Shown: positions 1 to 5,571 of the stretch, piece after piece
Numbering within the stretch: the stretch's first letter is position 1
Layout: each line of letters opens with the position of its first letter
Virus record (IMG/VR): IMGVR_UViG_3300021519_000003
Location: 1-28,601 of that record
DNA from: a virus
DNA: 28,601 bases
Reading direction: 5' to 3' (one strand)
Position numbers and translations under genes: made by a program
The notes under the pieces: model-generated
What the model saw: the letters and a program-made list of their open reading frames with translations, nothing else
Database searches by the model: none
What the model was told of the DNA's origin: nothing

Positions 1-127
1 AACATTAGGCTATTCAGCAGACTTTTACTACGGATTACTAGATGAAAATTTAGGAATTGTAGCTATTGGCAATTTAACTATGACAGGAGAAGCCTACCAA
101 AAGTGGTCTCAAGATTCTTATGCTTGG
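1..127. repeat. Left copy of 127-bp terminal overlap
   Basis: These bases are identical to 28475-28601. An exact overlap of 127 bp at both ends of a contig is what short-read assemblers leave when a circular molecule is assembled with a k-mer of 127. The repeat lies inside one reading frame that becomes intact when the ends are joined, which supports a circular or circularly permuted molecule of 28,474 bp. A genuine direct terminal repeat of exactly this size cannot be excluded from sequence alone. Confidence 0.95.
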
Positions 128-232
128 GATTGGGTAGCTACTACATTAGGTTTAACTATTACAGGGGAATATGTTGCACCTATTGTTGAAACAATTGTTG
201 AAAGTCCTACTGCGGAAATTATAACAGAATAA
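1..232 (+). CDS. Small protein downstream of tail fibre, 3' part
   Basis: This is the C-terminal part of the gene that starts at 28392; codons here begin at base 2 and TAA is at 230-232. Joined across the circle the product is 104 residues. It is rich in Thr, Ile and aromatic residues, with no signal peptide or obvious membrane segment, and ends in an acidic, Pro-containing tail (PIVETIVES then TAEIITE). The gene directly follows the S74-type tail fibre, a place where phages often carry fibre-assembly helpers or accessory adhesins. I do not recognise a family. The role as a fibre-associated protein is inferred from position only. Confidence 0.8.
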   Translation, partial: TLGYSADFYYGLLDENLGIVAIGNLTMTGEAYQKWSQDSYAWDWVATTLGLTITGEYVAPIVETIVESPTAEIITE

Positions 233-235
233 TCT

Positions 236-243
236 TATATTTG
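236..243 (+). promoter_or_regulatory. Possible -7 promoter element before lysis genes
   Basis: TATATTTG matches the Bacteroidetes sigma-A -7 consensus TAnnTTTG and lies 15 nt before the ATG at 259. I see no TTG at the expected 17-23 nt upstream, so this is a half-site only. The 12-mer ATTTGTAAAAAA that it starts recurs upstream of the connector gene at 16335-16346, again just before a start codon. Confidence 0.4.
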
Positions 244-258
244 TAAAAAATCAATATT

Positions 259-405
259 ATGATAACAATCAACGAACAACAACTAAAAGATTTAGAAGCA
301 TTTATCAACACTATCCCAACTGCTTACGGCTTACCACTATTGCAGTTTTTAGGTAAATTGAATGCAGAACAAAATCCTCCAGTAGAGGATGCAAAAGTAG
401 ATTAA
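259..405 (+). CDS. 48-residue hypothetical protein
   Basis: The frame runs ATG at 259 to TAA at 403-405, and the final A of the stop is the first base of the next gene's ATG, so translation is probably coupled. The peptide begins MITINEQQLK, has one amphipathic helical stretch (about residues 6-36, ending in a hydrophobic GLPLLQFLGKL patch) and an acidic C-terminus (PPVEDAKVD). It has no cysteines and no clear membrane helix. It is first in the lysis cassette. No family is recognised; a small soluble or membrane-peripheral accessory protein is the most I can say. Confidence 0.65.
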   Translation: MITINEQQLKDLEAFINTIPTAYGLPLLQFLGKLNAEQNPPVEDAKVD

Positions 406-623
406 TGCAGTCAGTTGTCATTTTCATAGCAGGACAAGCCATATTTATCATTATCGGCTTAATAAGTATTTATGTTAAGGTTAGCCTTAAACTAAAAGAA
501 CTTGAGGTAAGGGTAAGTATGGTTGAGAAACAAGATGACATTATTGCTAAGAAACTTGACCTAATCCAAGCTACATTAAATGGTTTGGCTATTGCTTTAC
601 AAAATAAGCAAGACAGAGAATGA
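405..623 (+). CDS. Small TM plus coiled-coil protein of lysis cassette
   Basis: The product has 72 residues. Residues 3-27 form one hydrophobic segment (VVIFIAGQAIFIIIGLISIYV). Residues 29-60 are charged and heptad-like (KLKELEVRVSMVEKQD and on), suggesting a short coiled coil outside the membrane. The start overlaps the previous stop by one base, and its own TGA (621-623) overlaps the next ATG at 620. One TM helix plus a coiled coil beside a holin and endolysin fits a holin-like or spanin-like component, but the topology is generic. The lysis role is inferred from neighbours. Confidence 0.75.
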   Translation: MQSVVIFIAGQAIFIIIGLISIYVKVSLKLKELEVRVSMVEKQDDIIAKKLDLIQATLNGLAIALQNKQDRE

Positions 624-1156
624 AAGAGATTGTAATCACATTGTTGGTTGCAGCCTTAATCCTTTTCATTTTTAAGGGTAATTATAATAAGATAGAACCT
701 ATTGTTATAACCCAAACTGATACTATTTATAAGCACGACATTACAAGAAAATTTATTAAAGGGGATTCTATCCCTTTTGTCGTTTTGGGCATTGATACGA
801 CCACAATACACGATACAATACGCATAGTTCAAGATTATGCGTACGTACGAGCCTATTCTGACACTATAAAGGTAGATTCAAGTACTTTTATTATAAACGA
901 TACCATCTCTAAAAACAAGATATTAAATAGGGGATTTTACGCTGATATAAGTCAAAAAACCATAAAAGTGGAAACTATTAGGACAACACCATCCAAAAAT
1001 GAGGTTTATTGGGGTATATTAGGCGATTTAAGGGCATCTGACAATAAATTGGGGATAGGACTAGGCTTAGGGTTTAAAACGGCTAAAAATAGCCTATTTA
1101 CAATATCGGCAACAACTAATCAATATTCAATCGGATACTATGGTAGAATTTATTAA
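620..1156 (+). CDS. Candidate spanin-like membrane protein
   Basis: The product has 178 residues. Residues 4-19 are a strongly hydrophobic N-terminal anchor (IVITLLVAALILFIFK). The rest is Thr/Ile/Asp-rich and beta-prone (repeated DT-I-H/DT patterns). The last 45 residues are Gly/aromatic with alternating polarity and a terminal aromatic (GIGLGLGF, then YSIGYYGRIY), like outer-membrane beta-strands. An inner-membrane anchor plus an envelope-spanning beta-rich part, within a lysis cassette of a Gram-negative phage, is what a one-protein spanin would look like. I do not recognise a named family. The ATG at 620 overlaps the previous TGA by four bases. Confidence 0.75.
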   Translation: MKEIVITLLVAALILFIFKGNYNKIEPIVITQTDTIYKHDITRKFIKGDSIPFVVLGIDTTTIHDTIRIVQDYAYVRAYSDTIKVDSSTFIINDTISKNKILNRGFYADISQKTIKVETIRTTPSKNEVYWGILGDLRASDNKLGIGLGLGFKTAKNSLFTISATTNQYSIGYYGRIY

Positions 1157-1334
1157 AAATATGTTGGCAGATGAACGAGGTTCAATCAGCCACAAGAGAA
1201 CTTTAGCTTTTATAGGGTCATTCATCCTATTTGGAGTTTATTGTTTTACTAAAGATCAGCATTTAGCAGACCTTATTTTCTATTTAGTTTGTGCTTGGTG
1301 TGGACTTGCAACTATTGACAAATTTAGCAAATGA
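1140..1334 (+). CDS. Holin candidate (two TM segments)
   Basis: The product has 64 residues. A charged N-terminus (MVEFIKNMLADERGSISHKR) is followed by two hydrophobic segments, about residues 22-38 (TLAFIGSFILFGVYCFT) and 43-60 (ADLIFYLVCAWCGLATI), joined by a short KDQH turn and ending in a basic tail DKFSK. Size, two-helix topology and position two frames before the endolysin fit a class II-type holin that lets endolysin reach the wall. It overlaps the preceding gene by 17 bases, and its TGA overlaps the next ATG as ATGA. Confidence 0.75.
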   Translation: MVEFIKNMLADERGSISHKRTLAFIGSFILFGVYCFTKDQHLADLIFYLVCAWCGLATIDKFSK

Positions 1335-1402
1335 AACAACAAATAATCTTAAAGGCAGCTTTAATACTTTGGATTATTTTATTAATAATATTCTTATGTT
1401 AA
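1331..1402 (+). CDS. 23-residue hydrophobic lysis microprotein
   Basis: This frame runs from ATG at 1331 (ATGA overlap with the holin stop) to TAA at 1400-1402, which overlaps the endolysin ATG at 1396 by seven bases. The peptide is a short polar start (MKQQ) and then an almost unbroken hydrophobic helix ending in a C-terminal Cys (IILLIIFLC at its end). Tight overlaps at both ends suggest a translated frame rather than chance. It could be a pinholin-like or antiholin-like helix, or a coupling peptide that tunes endolysin translation. Function unknown. Confidence 0.5.
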   Translation: MKQQIILKAALILWIILLIIFLC

Positions 1403-2001
1403 GCAAAAAAGCAATAGACCTTATCATACAATTTGAAGTAGGAGGTAGAGCATTTTATGAGAAAAAACTTCAATCCCCTATTTGGGCTGGTGGAGAATCT
1501 GGTATTACAATAGGTATGGGATATGATTGCGGATATGTTAGCGAAAAGCAATTCTTTCAGGATTGGGGTAATAAACTTACTCCTAACTTTTTAGAGCCAT
1601 TGAGAAGGGTTATTGGACTTAAAGGGGTACAAGCCAAACAAATGCTAAGAGGGGAATTAATGCAGGTTAAAATCTCATACAATACTGCCTACGAGGTTTT
1701 CGTTAAATGTTCAGTACCTAAGTATTTTAAATTAACTAAGGCAATATATCCACAATTAGAAGAACTTAATGAGGACACTCAAGGTGCATTAGTTTCTATG
1801 GTTTACAACAGGGGAAACAAATTGGAAGGAGATTCAAGGATAGAGATGAAAGCCATTGTTGAAATGGTTAAGAATAAAGATTACGAAGGGATTGCAGAGG
1901 AAATAGAAAAGAGTAAAAGACATTGGGAACATAAAAATCTTGATGGGCTGGTAGTGAGAAGGGAAGCAGAAGCAGACTTGGTAAGGGATTCATACGCATA
2001 A
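1396..2001 (+). CDS. Endolysin, GH24/pesticin-like lysozyme
   Basis: The product has 201 residues. It begins MLSKKAIDLIIQFEVGG, with the likely catalytic Glu in FEVGG (residue 13), then GGESGITIGMGYDCGY, matching the E...T-I-G-x-G-Y core of T4-lysozyme-type muramidases. The C-terminal lobe carries QGALVSMVYNRG and GLVVRREAEADL, typical of GH24-like enzymes. It would cut peptidoglycan glycan strands. No signal peptide is seen, so export depends on the holin. The frame is open back to 1291, but that start lies deep inside the holin gene, and 1396 follows the microprotein directly and begins just before the conserved domain. Confidence 0.88.
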   Translation: MLSKKAIDLIIQFEVGGRAFYEKKLQSPIWAGGESGITIGMGYDCGYVSEKQFFQDWGNKLTPNFLEPLRRVIGLKGVQAKQMLRGELMQVKISYNTAYEVFVKCSVPKYFKLTKAIYPQLEELNEDTQGALVSMVYNRGNKLEGDSRIEMKAIVEMVKNKDYEGIAEEIEKSKRHWEHKNLDGLVVRREAEADLVRDSYA

Positions 2002-2015
2002 CAAAAACCTAAAAT

Positions 2016-2765
2016 ATGGCAACTCCAAAAACGCTTCAAACCAAGCGTAGGCGACTATTTTTTGACATAGAAACAAGTCCCAACATAGGTTTGTTCTGGG
2101 AGGCTGGTTATAAAAAGAACATTGATTACTCAAACATTATTCAAGAACGTGCAATTATTTGCATCTGTTATAAATGGGAAGATGAAAAAGAAGTTTACTC
2201 TTTACAATGGGATTCTAAGCAGAACGATAAAGCAATGCTTATCAAGTTTATTGAAGTGGCAAATCTATCTAACGAAATGGTTGGACACAATGGCGACAAA
2301 TTTGACTTGGCTTGGATTAGAACAAGATGTTTATTTCATCACATTCCAATGTTTCCTAAGTATCTAACTATTGATACATTAAAGGTAGCAAGACAAAAGT
2401 TTAGATTTAATTCAAATAGACTTAATTACATAGCCGATTTTCTAGGCTTAGGTCAAAAGATTAAGACAGAATATTCTCTCTGGAAGGATATTCTTTTGCA
2501 CAAGGATAAGATTGCAATGGAGAAGATGATTAAATATTGCAAAAAAGATGTTGTTTTGCTAGAGAAAGTATTTTGTGAATTAAAGAATCATATTGAACCT
2601 AAAACTCATTATGGAGTTGTATTTGGTCAAGATAGAGGCAGTTGTCCAGAGTGCGGAAGTGATGAGTTGATCCAAAATAACAAAGTAGTAACTGCATCAG
2701 GATTAACAAGAATACAGTATAAATGTAAAGTTTGTAATAAATACCATTCAAAAACCGATAAATAA
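2016..2765 (+). CDS. DEDDy 3'-5' exonuclease with zinc ribbon
   Basis: The product has 249 residues. An RNase H-like exonuclease fold is shown by motif I FFDIETSP (D17, E19), motif II VGHNGDKFD (D97), and motif III YCKKDVVLL (Y174, D178), the DEDDy arrangement. The C-terminus adds a four-Cys zinc ribbon (C210, C213, C237, C240) that may bind nucleic acid. The N-terminal TKRRR patch is basic. Family knowledge suggests degradation or processing of DNA or RNA 3' ends. It sits at the end of the late transcript after the lysis genes, away from the replication block. Its last base overlaps the next ATG. Confidence 0.88.
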   Translation: MATPKTLQTKRRRLFFDIETSPNIGLFWEAGYKKNIDYSNIIQERAIICICYKWEDEKEVYSLQWDSKQNDKAMLIKFIEVANLSNEMVGHNGDKFDLAWIRTRCLFHHIPMFPKYLTIDTLKVARQKFRFNSNRLNYIADFLGLGQKIKTEYSLWKDILLHKDKIAMEKMIKYCKKDVVLLEKVFCELKNHIEPKTHYGVVFGQDRGSCPECGSDELIQNNKVVTASGLTRIQYKCKVCNKYHSKTDK

Positions 2766-2950
2766 TGAAAATGCCTAAGAACTGGAATAAATTTAATATA
2801 GCCGAACAAGAAAGTTGGTTGGTAAAGAAGTATCAAGAAATGATTAGCGAAGTAGAATCAGTTTCTAAGATGTTAGCTAAGTTAAGAGGTGGACAAAGGA
2901 TTGTAGTAAAGGAGATTGAAAGACCAGATGAAGCCTTATTGAAATCGTGA
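2765..2950 (+). CDS. 61-residue hypothetical protein
   Basis: A small, mostly helical protein beginning MKMPKNWNKFNIAEQESWLV, with a charged middle (KKYQEMISEVESVSKMLAKLR) and a C-terminal KEIERPDEALLKS. The ATG shares a base with the exonuclease stop and its TGA overlaps the next gene's GTG, so the three genes form one translational unit. A start at residue 3 (2771) is also possible. No cysteines, signal or membrane segment. Function unknown; a partner or regulator of the neighbouring exonuclease or HExxH protein is only a guess from coupling. Confidence 0.7.
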   Translation: MKMPKNWNKFNIAEQESWLVKKYQEMISEVESVSKMLAKLRGGQRIVVKEIERPDEALLKS

Positions 2951-3216
2951 GAATTAAAATCATATATCGTAAACTTGGTAAGGAACAGGCTTACGGAATA
3001 TCCTCTAGTGATGGGGTCATTGAGATTGACCAAAGACTAAAGGGCAAGAAGCATATGGAGATATTGATCCACGAGGTATTACATTTACTAAACCCAAAGG
3101 ATGATGAAAAAACCATAATTCGCAAAAGTGTAACTTTGACTAAGATTCTGTGGGCTGAAAATTATCGTAGAATAGATAATACAAACGATGAGCCTTTACA
3201 GGATGGGTCAATTTAG
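2947..3216 (+). CDS. Small HExxH protein, metallopeptidase-like
   Basis: The product has 89 residues and uses a GTG start that overlaps the previous TGA (GTGA). Residues 38-50 read MEILIHEVLHLLN, a zincin HExxH motif (H42, E43, H46) in a helix. The preceding GVIEIDQRLKGKKH looks like a beta-strand edge, as in small SprT-like or M78-like zinc peptidase folds. The third zinc ligand is not obvious in so short a protein, so activity is uncertain. It is the last gene before the tandem terminators. Alternative: an inactive peptidase-like domain. Confidence 0.75.
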   Translation: MRIKIIYRKLGKEQAYGISSSDGVIEIDQRLKGKKHMEILIHEVLHLLNPKDDEKTIIRKSVTLTKILWAENYRRIDNTNDEPLQDGSI

Positions 3217-3241
3217 GTTGTTTTTTCTTGGTTCATAGGTT

Positions 3242-3270
3242 CTCCTCAGTGTAAAAGCTGGGGAGTTTTT
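3242..3270 (+). terminator. Rho-independent terminator after late operon
   Basis: CTCCTCAG (3242-3249) pairs with CTGGGGAG (3258-3265), 8 bp including one T-G wobble, with an 8-nt loop, followed by five T. It lies 26 nt after the stop of the HExxH gene and would end the long late transcript. Confidence 0.85.
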
Positions 3271-3272
3271 AT

Positions 3273-3280
3273 TATATTTG
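3273..3280 (+). promoter_or_regulatory. TAnnTTTG element between tandem terminators
   Basis: TATATTTG fits the Bacteroidetes -7 consensus. No TTG lies 17-23 nt upstream. If used, it would give a transcript of about 50 nt ending at the second terminator. It may be coincidental in such AT-rich DNA. Confidence 0.25.
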
Positions 3281-3303
3281 TGTATAGATTATACTAATGG
3301 TTC

Positions 3304-3337
3304 GGAGGTGCATTTTTATGCTGCCTCCCTTTTTTTT
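3304..3337 (+). terminator. Second tandem terminator
   Basis: GGAGG (3304-3308) pairs with CCTCC (3324-3328), and GCAT (3310-3313) with ATGC (3318-3321) around a TTTT loop, with a 1x2 internal bulge. A T-rich tract from 3330 to 3337 follows. Two terminators in a row insulate the early region downstream from late read-through. Confidence 0.8.
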
Positions 3338-3734
3338 GCCTTTTGTCAAGTTATAACTTTACTAATTTACTTTACCCTTTAAAAGTAAAATAACAATATT
3401 TATATGTTACAAGATATAACAAGCCCAAAATTAACAATTAACAAATTTTGTCACAATTATTTGAAAATCTGTGGCATATATACCCTAATTATGTTACAAC
3501 AATTAACAGAATAACCCCTTACTATTTTACATATTGTGTCAAATCTGCTTGAATAATTCGGAAAAATTCATGCAAATGTTCCCAAATTGGTTACAAAAGT
3601 TCGCTAATAGAAAACTTTATCAATCACAAAAGTTACCTAATAAGGCAACTTTGAGCCGTAAATGACCGATAATAGCCTCATTTATGACCGATAAACGTTA
3701 ACATAACTTTAACTAAAATAATTTAAATAATTTA
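3338..3734. other. AT-rich non-coding region, candidate origin/operator
   Basis: No convincing coding frame is present. The stretch holds short repeats: ATGTTACAA at 3404-3412 and 3491-3499; CAATTAACA at 3435-3443 and 3500-3508; ACAAAAGTT at 3593-3601 and 3626-3634 (33 bp apart); ATGACCGATAA at 3662-3672 and 3684-3694 (22 bp apart). Inverted repeats are CAAAATT/AATTTTG at 3426-3450 and AACTTT/AAAGTT at 3613-3634. It lies between the end of late genes and the first early promoter, the usual place for an origin or operator set. Function is inferred. Confidence 0.5.
3662..3694 (+). repeat. 11-bp direct repeat ATGACCGATAA, 22-bp spacing
   Basis: Two exact copies (3662-3672, 3684-3694) begin 22 bp apart, about two turns of B-DNA, so bound proteins would sit on the same face. 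They lie roughly 65 bp upstream of the early promoter and are candidate operators for the ribbon-helix-helix protein at 4071 or iterons for a replication protein. Confidence 0.6.
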
Positions 3735-3765
3735 TTGTTTGTATTGTAATCTTTATATATCTTTG
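3735..3765 (+). promoter_or_regulatory. Early promoter (Bacteroidetes type)
   Basis: TTG (3735-3737), a 20-nt spacer and TATCTTTG (3758-3765) match the TTG-N17-23-TAnnTTTG consensus known for Flavobacterium and Bacteroides. Transcription would start near 3771, about 15 nt before the first early gene at 3786. Confidence 0.7.
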
Positions 3766-3785
3766 TTGAAACAAACCAAAAGTAT

Positions 3786-3965
3786 ATGAAAACAATCATT
3801 AGCTACAAAGACAATTTCTACCCCTACAATTTTCAATTTATCCCACAGGGAGGCGACAACATTTTTCTTGACTACGAATTAGATGAAACAAGATTCTTTT
3901 TAGTAAAGTTTCGCACTATTGATGTAGCCAACAATCAAATTATTTTATCAATTGTAAAAATCTAA
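3786..3965 (+). CDS. 59-residue early protein, unknown
   Basis: First gene after the early promoter. The product begins MKTIISYKDNFYPYNFQF and is rich in Phe, Tyr, Asn and Ile, with an alternating pattern (FFLVKFRTIDVANNQIILSIV) typical of a small beta-sheet domain; no cysteines or membrane segment. ATG at 3786, TAA at 3963-3965, and the next small gene starts two bases later. First early genes in phages often encode host-takeover proteins, but nothing here identifies a target. Function unknown. Confidence 0.65.
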   Translation: MKTIISYKDNFYPYNFQFIPQGGDNIFLDYELDETRFFLVKFRTIDVANNQIILSIVKI

Positions 3966-3967
3966 TT

Positions 3968-4060
3968 ATGAAACCAGACAGTTTTGAAATCAAAGGAATG
4001 AAAGCAGTAATAGTAGTAGTATTATGCTTAGTAATAGCAATGTTAGCAGATAACTTATAA
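3968..4060 (+). CDS. 30-residue single-TM microprotein
   Basis: ATG at 3968 to TAA at 4058-4060. A charged start (MKPDSFEIKGMK) leads into a hydrophobic helix (AVIVVVLCLVIAMLA) ending DNL. It lies two bases after the previous stop and ten before the next gene in a compact array. It could be an early membrane-acting protein (exclusion or host effector), but there is no recognisable family and a frame this short may be untranslated. Confidence 0.45.
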   Translation: MKPDSFEIKGMKAVIVVVLCLVIAMLADNL

Positions 4061-4070
4061 ACCCAAATAA

Positions 4071-4220
4071 ATGAAAGTAGAAAAAAAAGAAGTGGTCTGC
4101 ATTAGACTACCTGAATCAATCAAAAAGAAAGTAGATGCCGAAGCTAAAAAAATGTATTTAGCACCAAGTAAATTAGTGTCCATAATTGTACAAAAATATT
4201 ACGAAACCAAAAACCAATAG
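4071..4220 (+). CDS. Ribbon-helix-helix (CopG/Arc-like) regulator
   Basis: The product has 49 residues: a basic start (MKVEKKE), a beta-strand VVCIRLP, and two helices (ESIKKKVDAEAKKMY, then SKLVSIIVQKYYE). This is the ribbon-helix-helix pattern of small dimeric DNA-binding proteins such as Arc and CopG, whose strand residues contact the major groove. ATG at 4071, TAG at 4218-4220. As an early gene just downstream of repeat-bearing control DNA, it is the best candidate for an autoregulator of the early promoter or a copy-control protein. The fold is well supported; the target site is inferred. Confidence 0.75.
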   Translation: MKVEKKEVVCIRLPESIKKKVDAEAKKMYLAPSKLVSIIVQKYYETKNQ

Positions 4221-4221
4221 T

Positions 4222-4518
4222 ATGAAACTAGACTATCAAGGGAAACAACTAAAGTTACACAAAAGAGCAACTTGTTTGCTGGAACTTTTAAAGAAGGCAC
4301 AAAGCGAACAATGGAGACAGGAGAAGCTATTAGCGGAATGGAGATCAGCAGGAAACTTTGATAATGTCCGCTTATTTACTCACGAGAATAATTACCTGAT
4401 AAGGATTGCAGAATTGAACGACATACAAAAGAGAATCCTTAAAAGCTATTATTGGCTTATTGTAGAATTATATTCTATAAGTGAGAATTTTATGTTACCT
4501 ATAAATCTTGTACAATGA
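4222..4518 (+). CDS. 98-residue hypothetical protein, helical
   Basis: The product begins MKLDYQGKQLKLHKRAT and is predominantly helical: LLELLKKAQSEQWRQEKLLAEWR, then LIRIAELNDIQKRILKSYYWLIVEL. The frame is open upstream to 4186, but that start overlaps the RHH gene, while 4222 comes one base after its stop. Its TGA overlaps the next ATG by three bases. The dense Lys/Arg/Gln helix could bind nucleic acid or another protein. No family recognised. Confidence 0.7.
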   Translation: MKLDYQGKQLKLHKRATCLLELLKKAQSEQWRQEKLLAEWRSAGNFDNVRLFTHENNYLIRIAELNDIQKRILKSYYWLIVELYSISENFMLPINLVQ

Positions 4519-4685
4519 GTTACATAGATAATACTAAAGTAGATTTACATCGCACTATTTACATTTTAGAAATGGAGAATGAGATGTACAGAAACCAAAT
4601 TAAAAAACTTAAATTAGAAATCAATGAATTACTGGACAATGCCATCATTAAAGGAAAGGGAGAAGGCTATGAGAAAAAGGCTTGA
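4515..4685 (+). CDS. 56-residue coiled-coil-like protein
   Basis: The ATG at 4515 overlaps the previous TGA (ATGA type), and TGA at 4683-4685 lies inside the DnaA-like gene. The product is one long charged helix (DLHRTIYILEMENEMYRNQIKKL then KLEINELLDNAIIKG), coiled-coil compatible, with a basic Gly/Lys tail. Coupling to the upstream gene argues for translation. The overlap with the DnaA-like frame is 17-62 nt depending on that gene's start. Function unknown. Confidence 0.55.
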   Translation: MSYIDNTKVDLHRTIYILEMENEMYRNQIKKLKLEINELLDNAIIKGKGEGYEKKA

Positions 4686-4971
4686 TTATGCCGATACGAT
4701 AATAAAGCAGGTATGCGAGTATTATAAGGTATCAAATAAGGACATTAGAGGCAAAAGCAGAAGGTTTATCCACACCAAGCCTAGATTTGTAGCCATTTGG
4801 CTAATTAAGGATGAATTAGGGCTTAAATTGACCGCTATTTCGGAGATGTTTGGGCGAAATCATACAACGATTATACACTCCCTTAGAACGATACAAGATA
4901 GCCTATCGCAGAAGTATGATACAGATATTTCGGATGACATAAAAGAAATAAAAAAAATATTGAGTTATTAA
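4624..4971 (+). CDS. Stand-alone DnaA domain IV protein
   Basis: The product (up to 115 residues) matches the C-terminal DNA-binding domain of DnaA. It contains ADTIIKQVCEYYKVSNKDIRGKS, an arginine-rich segment, FVAIWLIKDELGLKLTAISEMF, then GRNHTTIIHS (residues 77-86), the DnaA signature that reads the DnaA box. The AAA+ domain is absent, so it can bind DNA but not act as an ATP-driven initiator alone. It may recruit host initiation factors to the phage origin or compete with host DnaA. Starts at 4639 or 4669 are possible; 4669 follows a purine-rich AGGGAGAAGG and reduces overlap with the 4515 gene. Confidence 0.85.
   Translation: MNYWTMPSLKEREKAMRKRLDYADTIIKQVCEYYKVSNKDIRGKSRRFIHTKPRFVAIWLIKDELGLKLTAISEMFGRNHTTIIHSLRTIQDSLSQKYDTDISDDIKEIKKILSY
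4766..4774 (+). promoter_or_regulatory. Exact DnaA box inside DnaA-like gene
   Basis: TTATCCACA is the consensus DnaA box and lies within the DnaA domain IV gene. One perfect 9-mer in 28 kb may be chance, but the location in the gene for a DnaA-box reader is notable. It may be an autoregulatory or origin-proximal site. Confidence 0.4.
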
Positions 4972-5016
4972 CAAAAAAGTCTTATTTTTAATTATTATTT
5001 ACCTAAAAACCATAGT

Positions 5017-5571
5017 ATGATTACCTTACAAACAAATTCACTTATCAACATTTACAAGGCTTTAGCATCCTTTCAACAGGATTGCCCTGTAATTCACAAA
5101 GGGACAACTGGTCATAATTACACTTATGCCGATTTCCCTACAATTCTTGAAGTAATAAATCCGATACTCAAGAAACACAATTTAGGTTTTACCCAACTTC
5201 TTATTGAAGATGGATTAAAGACAATTATCTTCCATACTATTAGTGGGGAGGCAATTGAATCTAATGCAACAATCCCACAAATTACTCTTAGAGGTATGAA
5301 CGAGTATCAATCCTTTGGTAGTGGAATTACCTATTACAGAAGATACGCTTTAAGTGCTGCTCTTGGATTGGTAACTGATAAAGATACCGATGCCTCTGGC
5401 GAAAAGACTGCTTCAGTATTTATTAAGAAACACAAATCAATTCTGGACCTAACATTAGCTATTGATATGTGCGAAAATTTAAACGAATTATCTAAACTTC
5501 ATTCTTTGAATAAAGATTTAATGAATGATGGGATTACTGCATTATTCACTGTTAAAAAATCTAAATTATGA
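5017..5571 (+). CDS. ERF-family single-strand annealing recombinase
   Basis: The product has 184 residues. The ERF core is visible: LINIYKALASFQQDCP at the N-terminus, NYTYADFPTILEVINPILKKHNLGF (residues 34-58), and the diagnostic QSFGSGITYYRRYALSAALGL (98-118) followed by an acidic DKDTDASGE. ERF proteins (P22 Erf type) form rings that anneal complementary single strands during phage recombination and genome circularisation. The C-terminal 50 residues are variable and Lys-rich. Downstream is a small protein with an SSB-like tail, consistent with a recombination module. The TGA overlaps the next ATG. Confidence 0.9.
   Translation: MITLQTNSLINIYKALASFQQDCPVIHKGTTGHNYTYADFPTILEVINPILKKHNLGFTQLLIEDGLKTIIFHTISGEAIESNATIPQITLRGMNEYQSFGSGITYYRRYALSAALGLVTDKDTDASGEKTASVFIKKHKSILDLTLAIDMCENLNELSKLHSLNKDLMNDGITALFTVKKSKL

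Noticed and set aside
1-127. Biological direct terminal repeat
   Set aside because: Possible, but the exact 127-bp size and mid-gene position are better explained by a k-mer overlap from a circular assembly.
1291-1395. Upstream start for the endolysin at 1291
   Set aside because: It would place 35 non-conserved residues inside the holin and microprotein genes; 1396 fits the domain start and overlap pattern better.
2627-3033. Minus-strand frames of 66-69 residues opposite the exonuclease and HExxH genes
   Set aside because: They are shadows of strongly supported + strand genes with recognisable motifs, and nothing else is encoded on the minus strand.
3318-3356. 12-codon frame with GGAGG upstream overlapping the second terminator
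   Set aside because: The GGAGG and ATG are the terminator stem itself, and the peptide is low-complexity from the T run; most likely coincidence.
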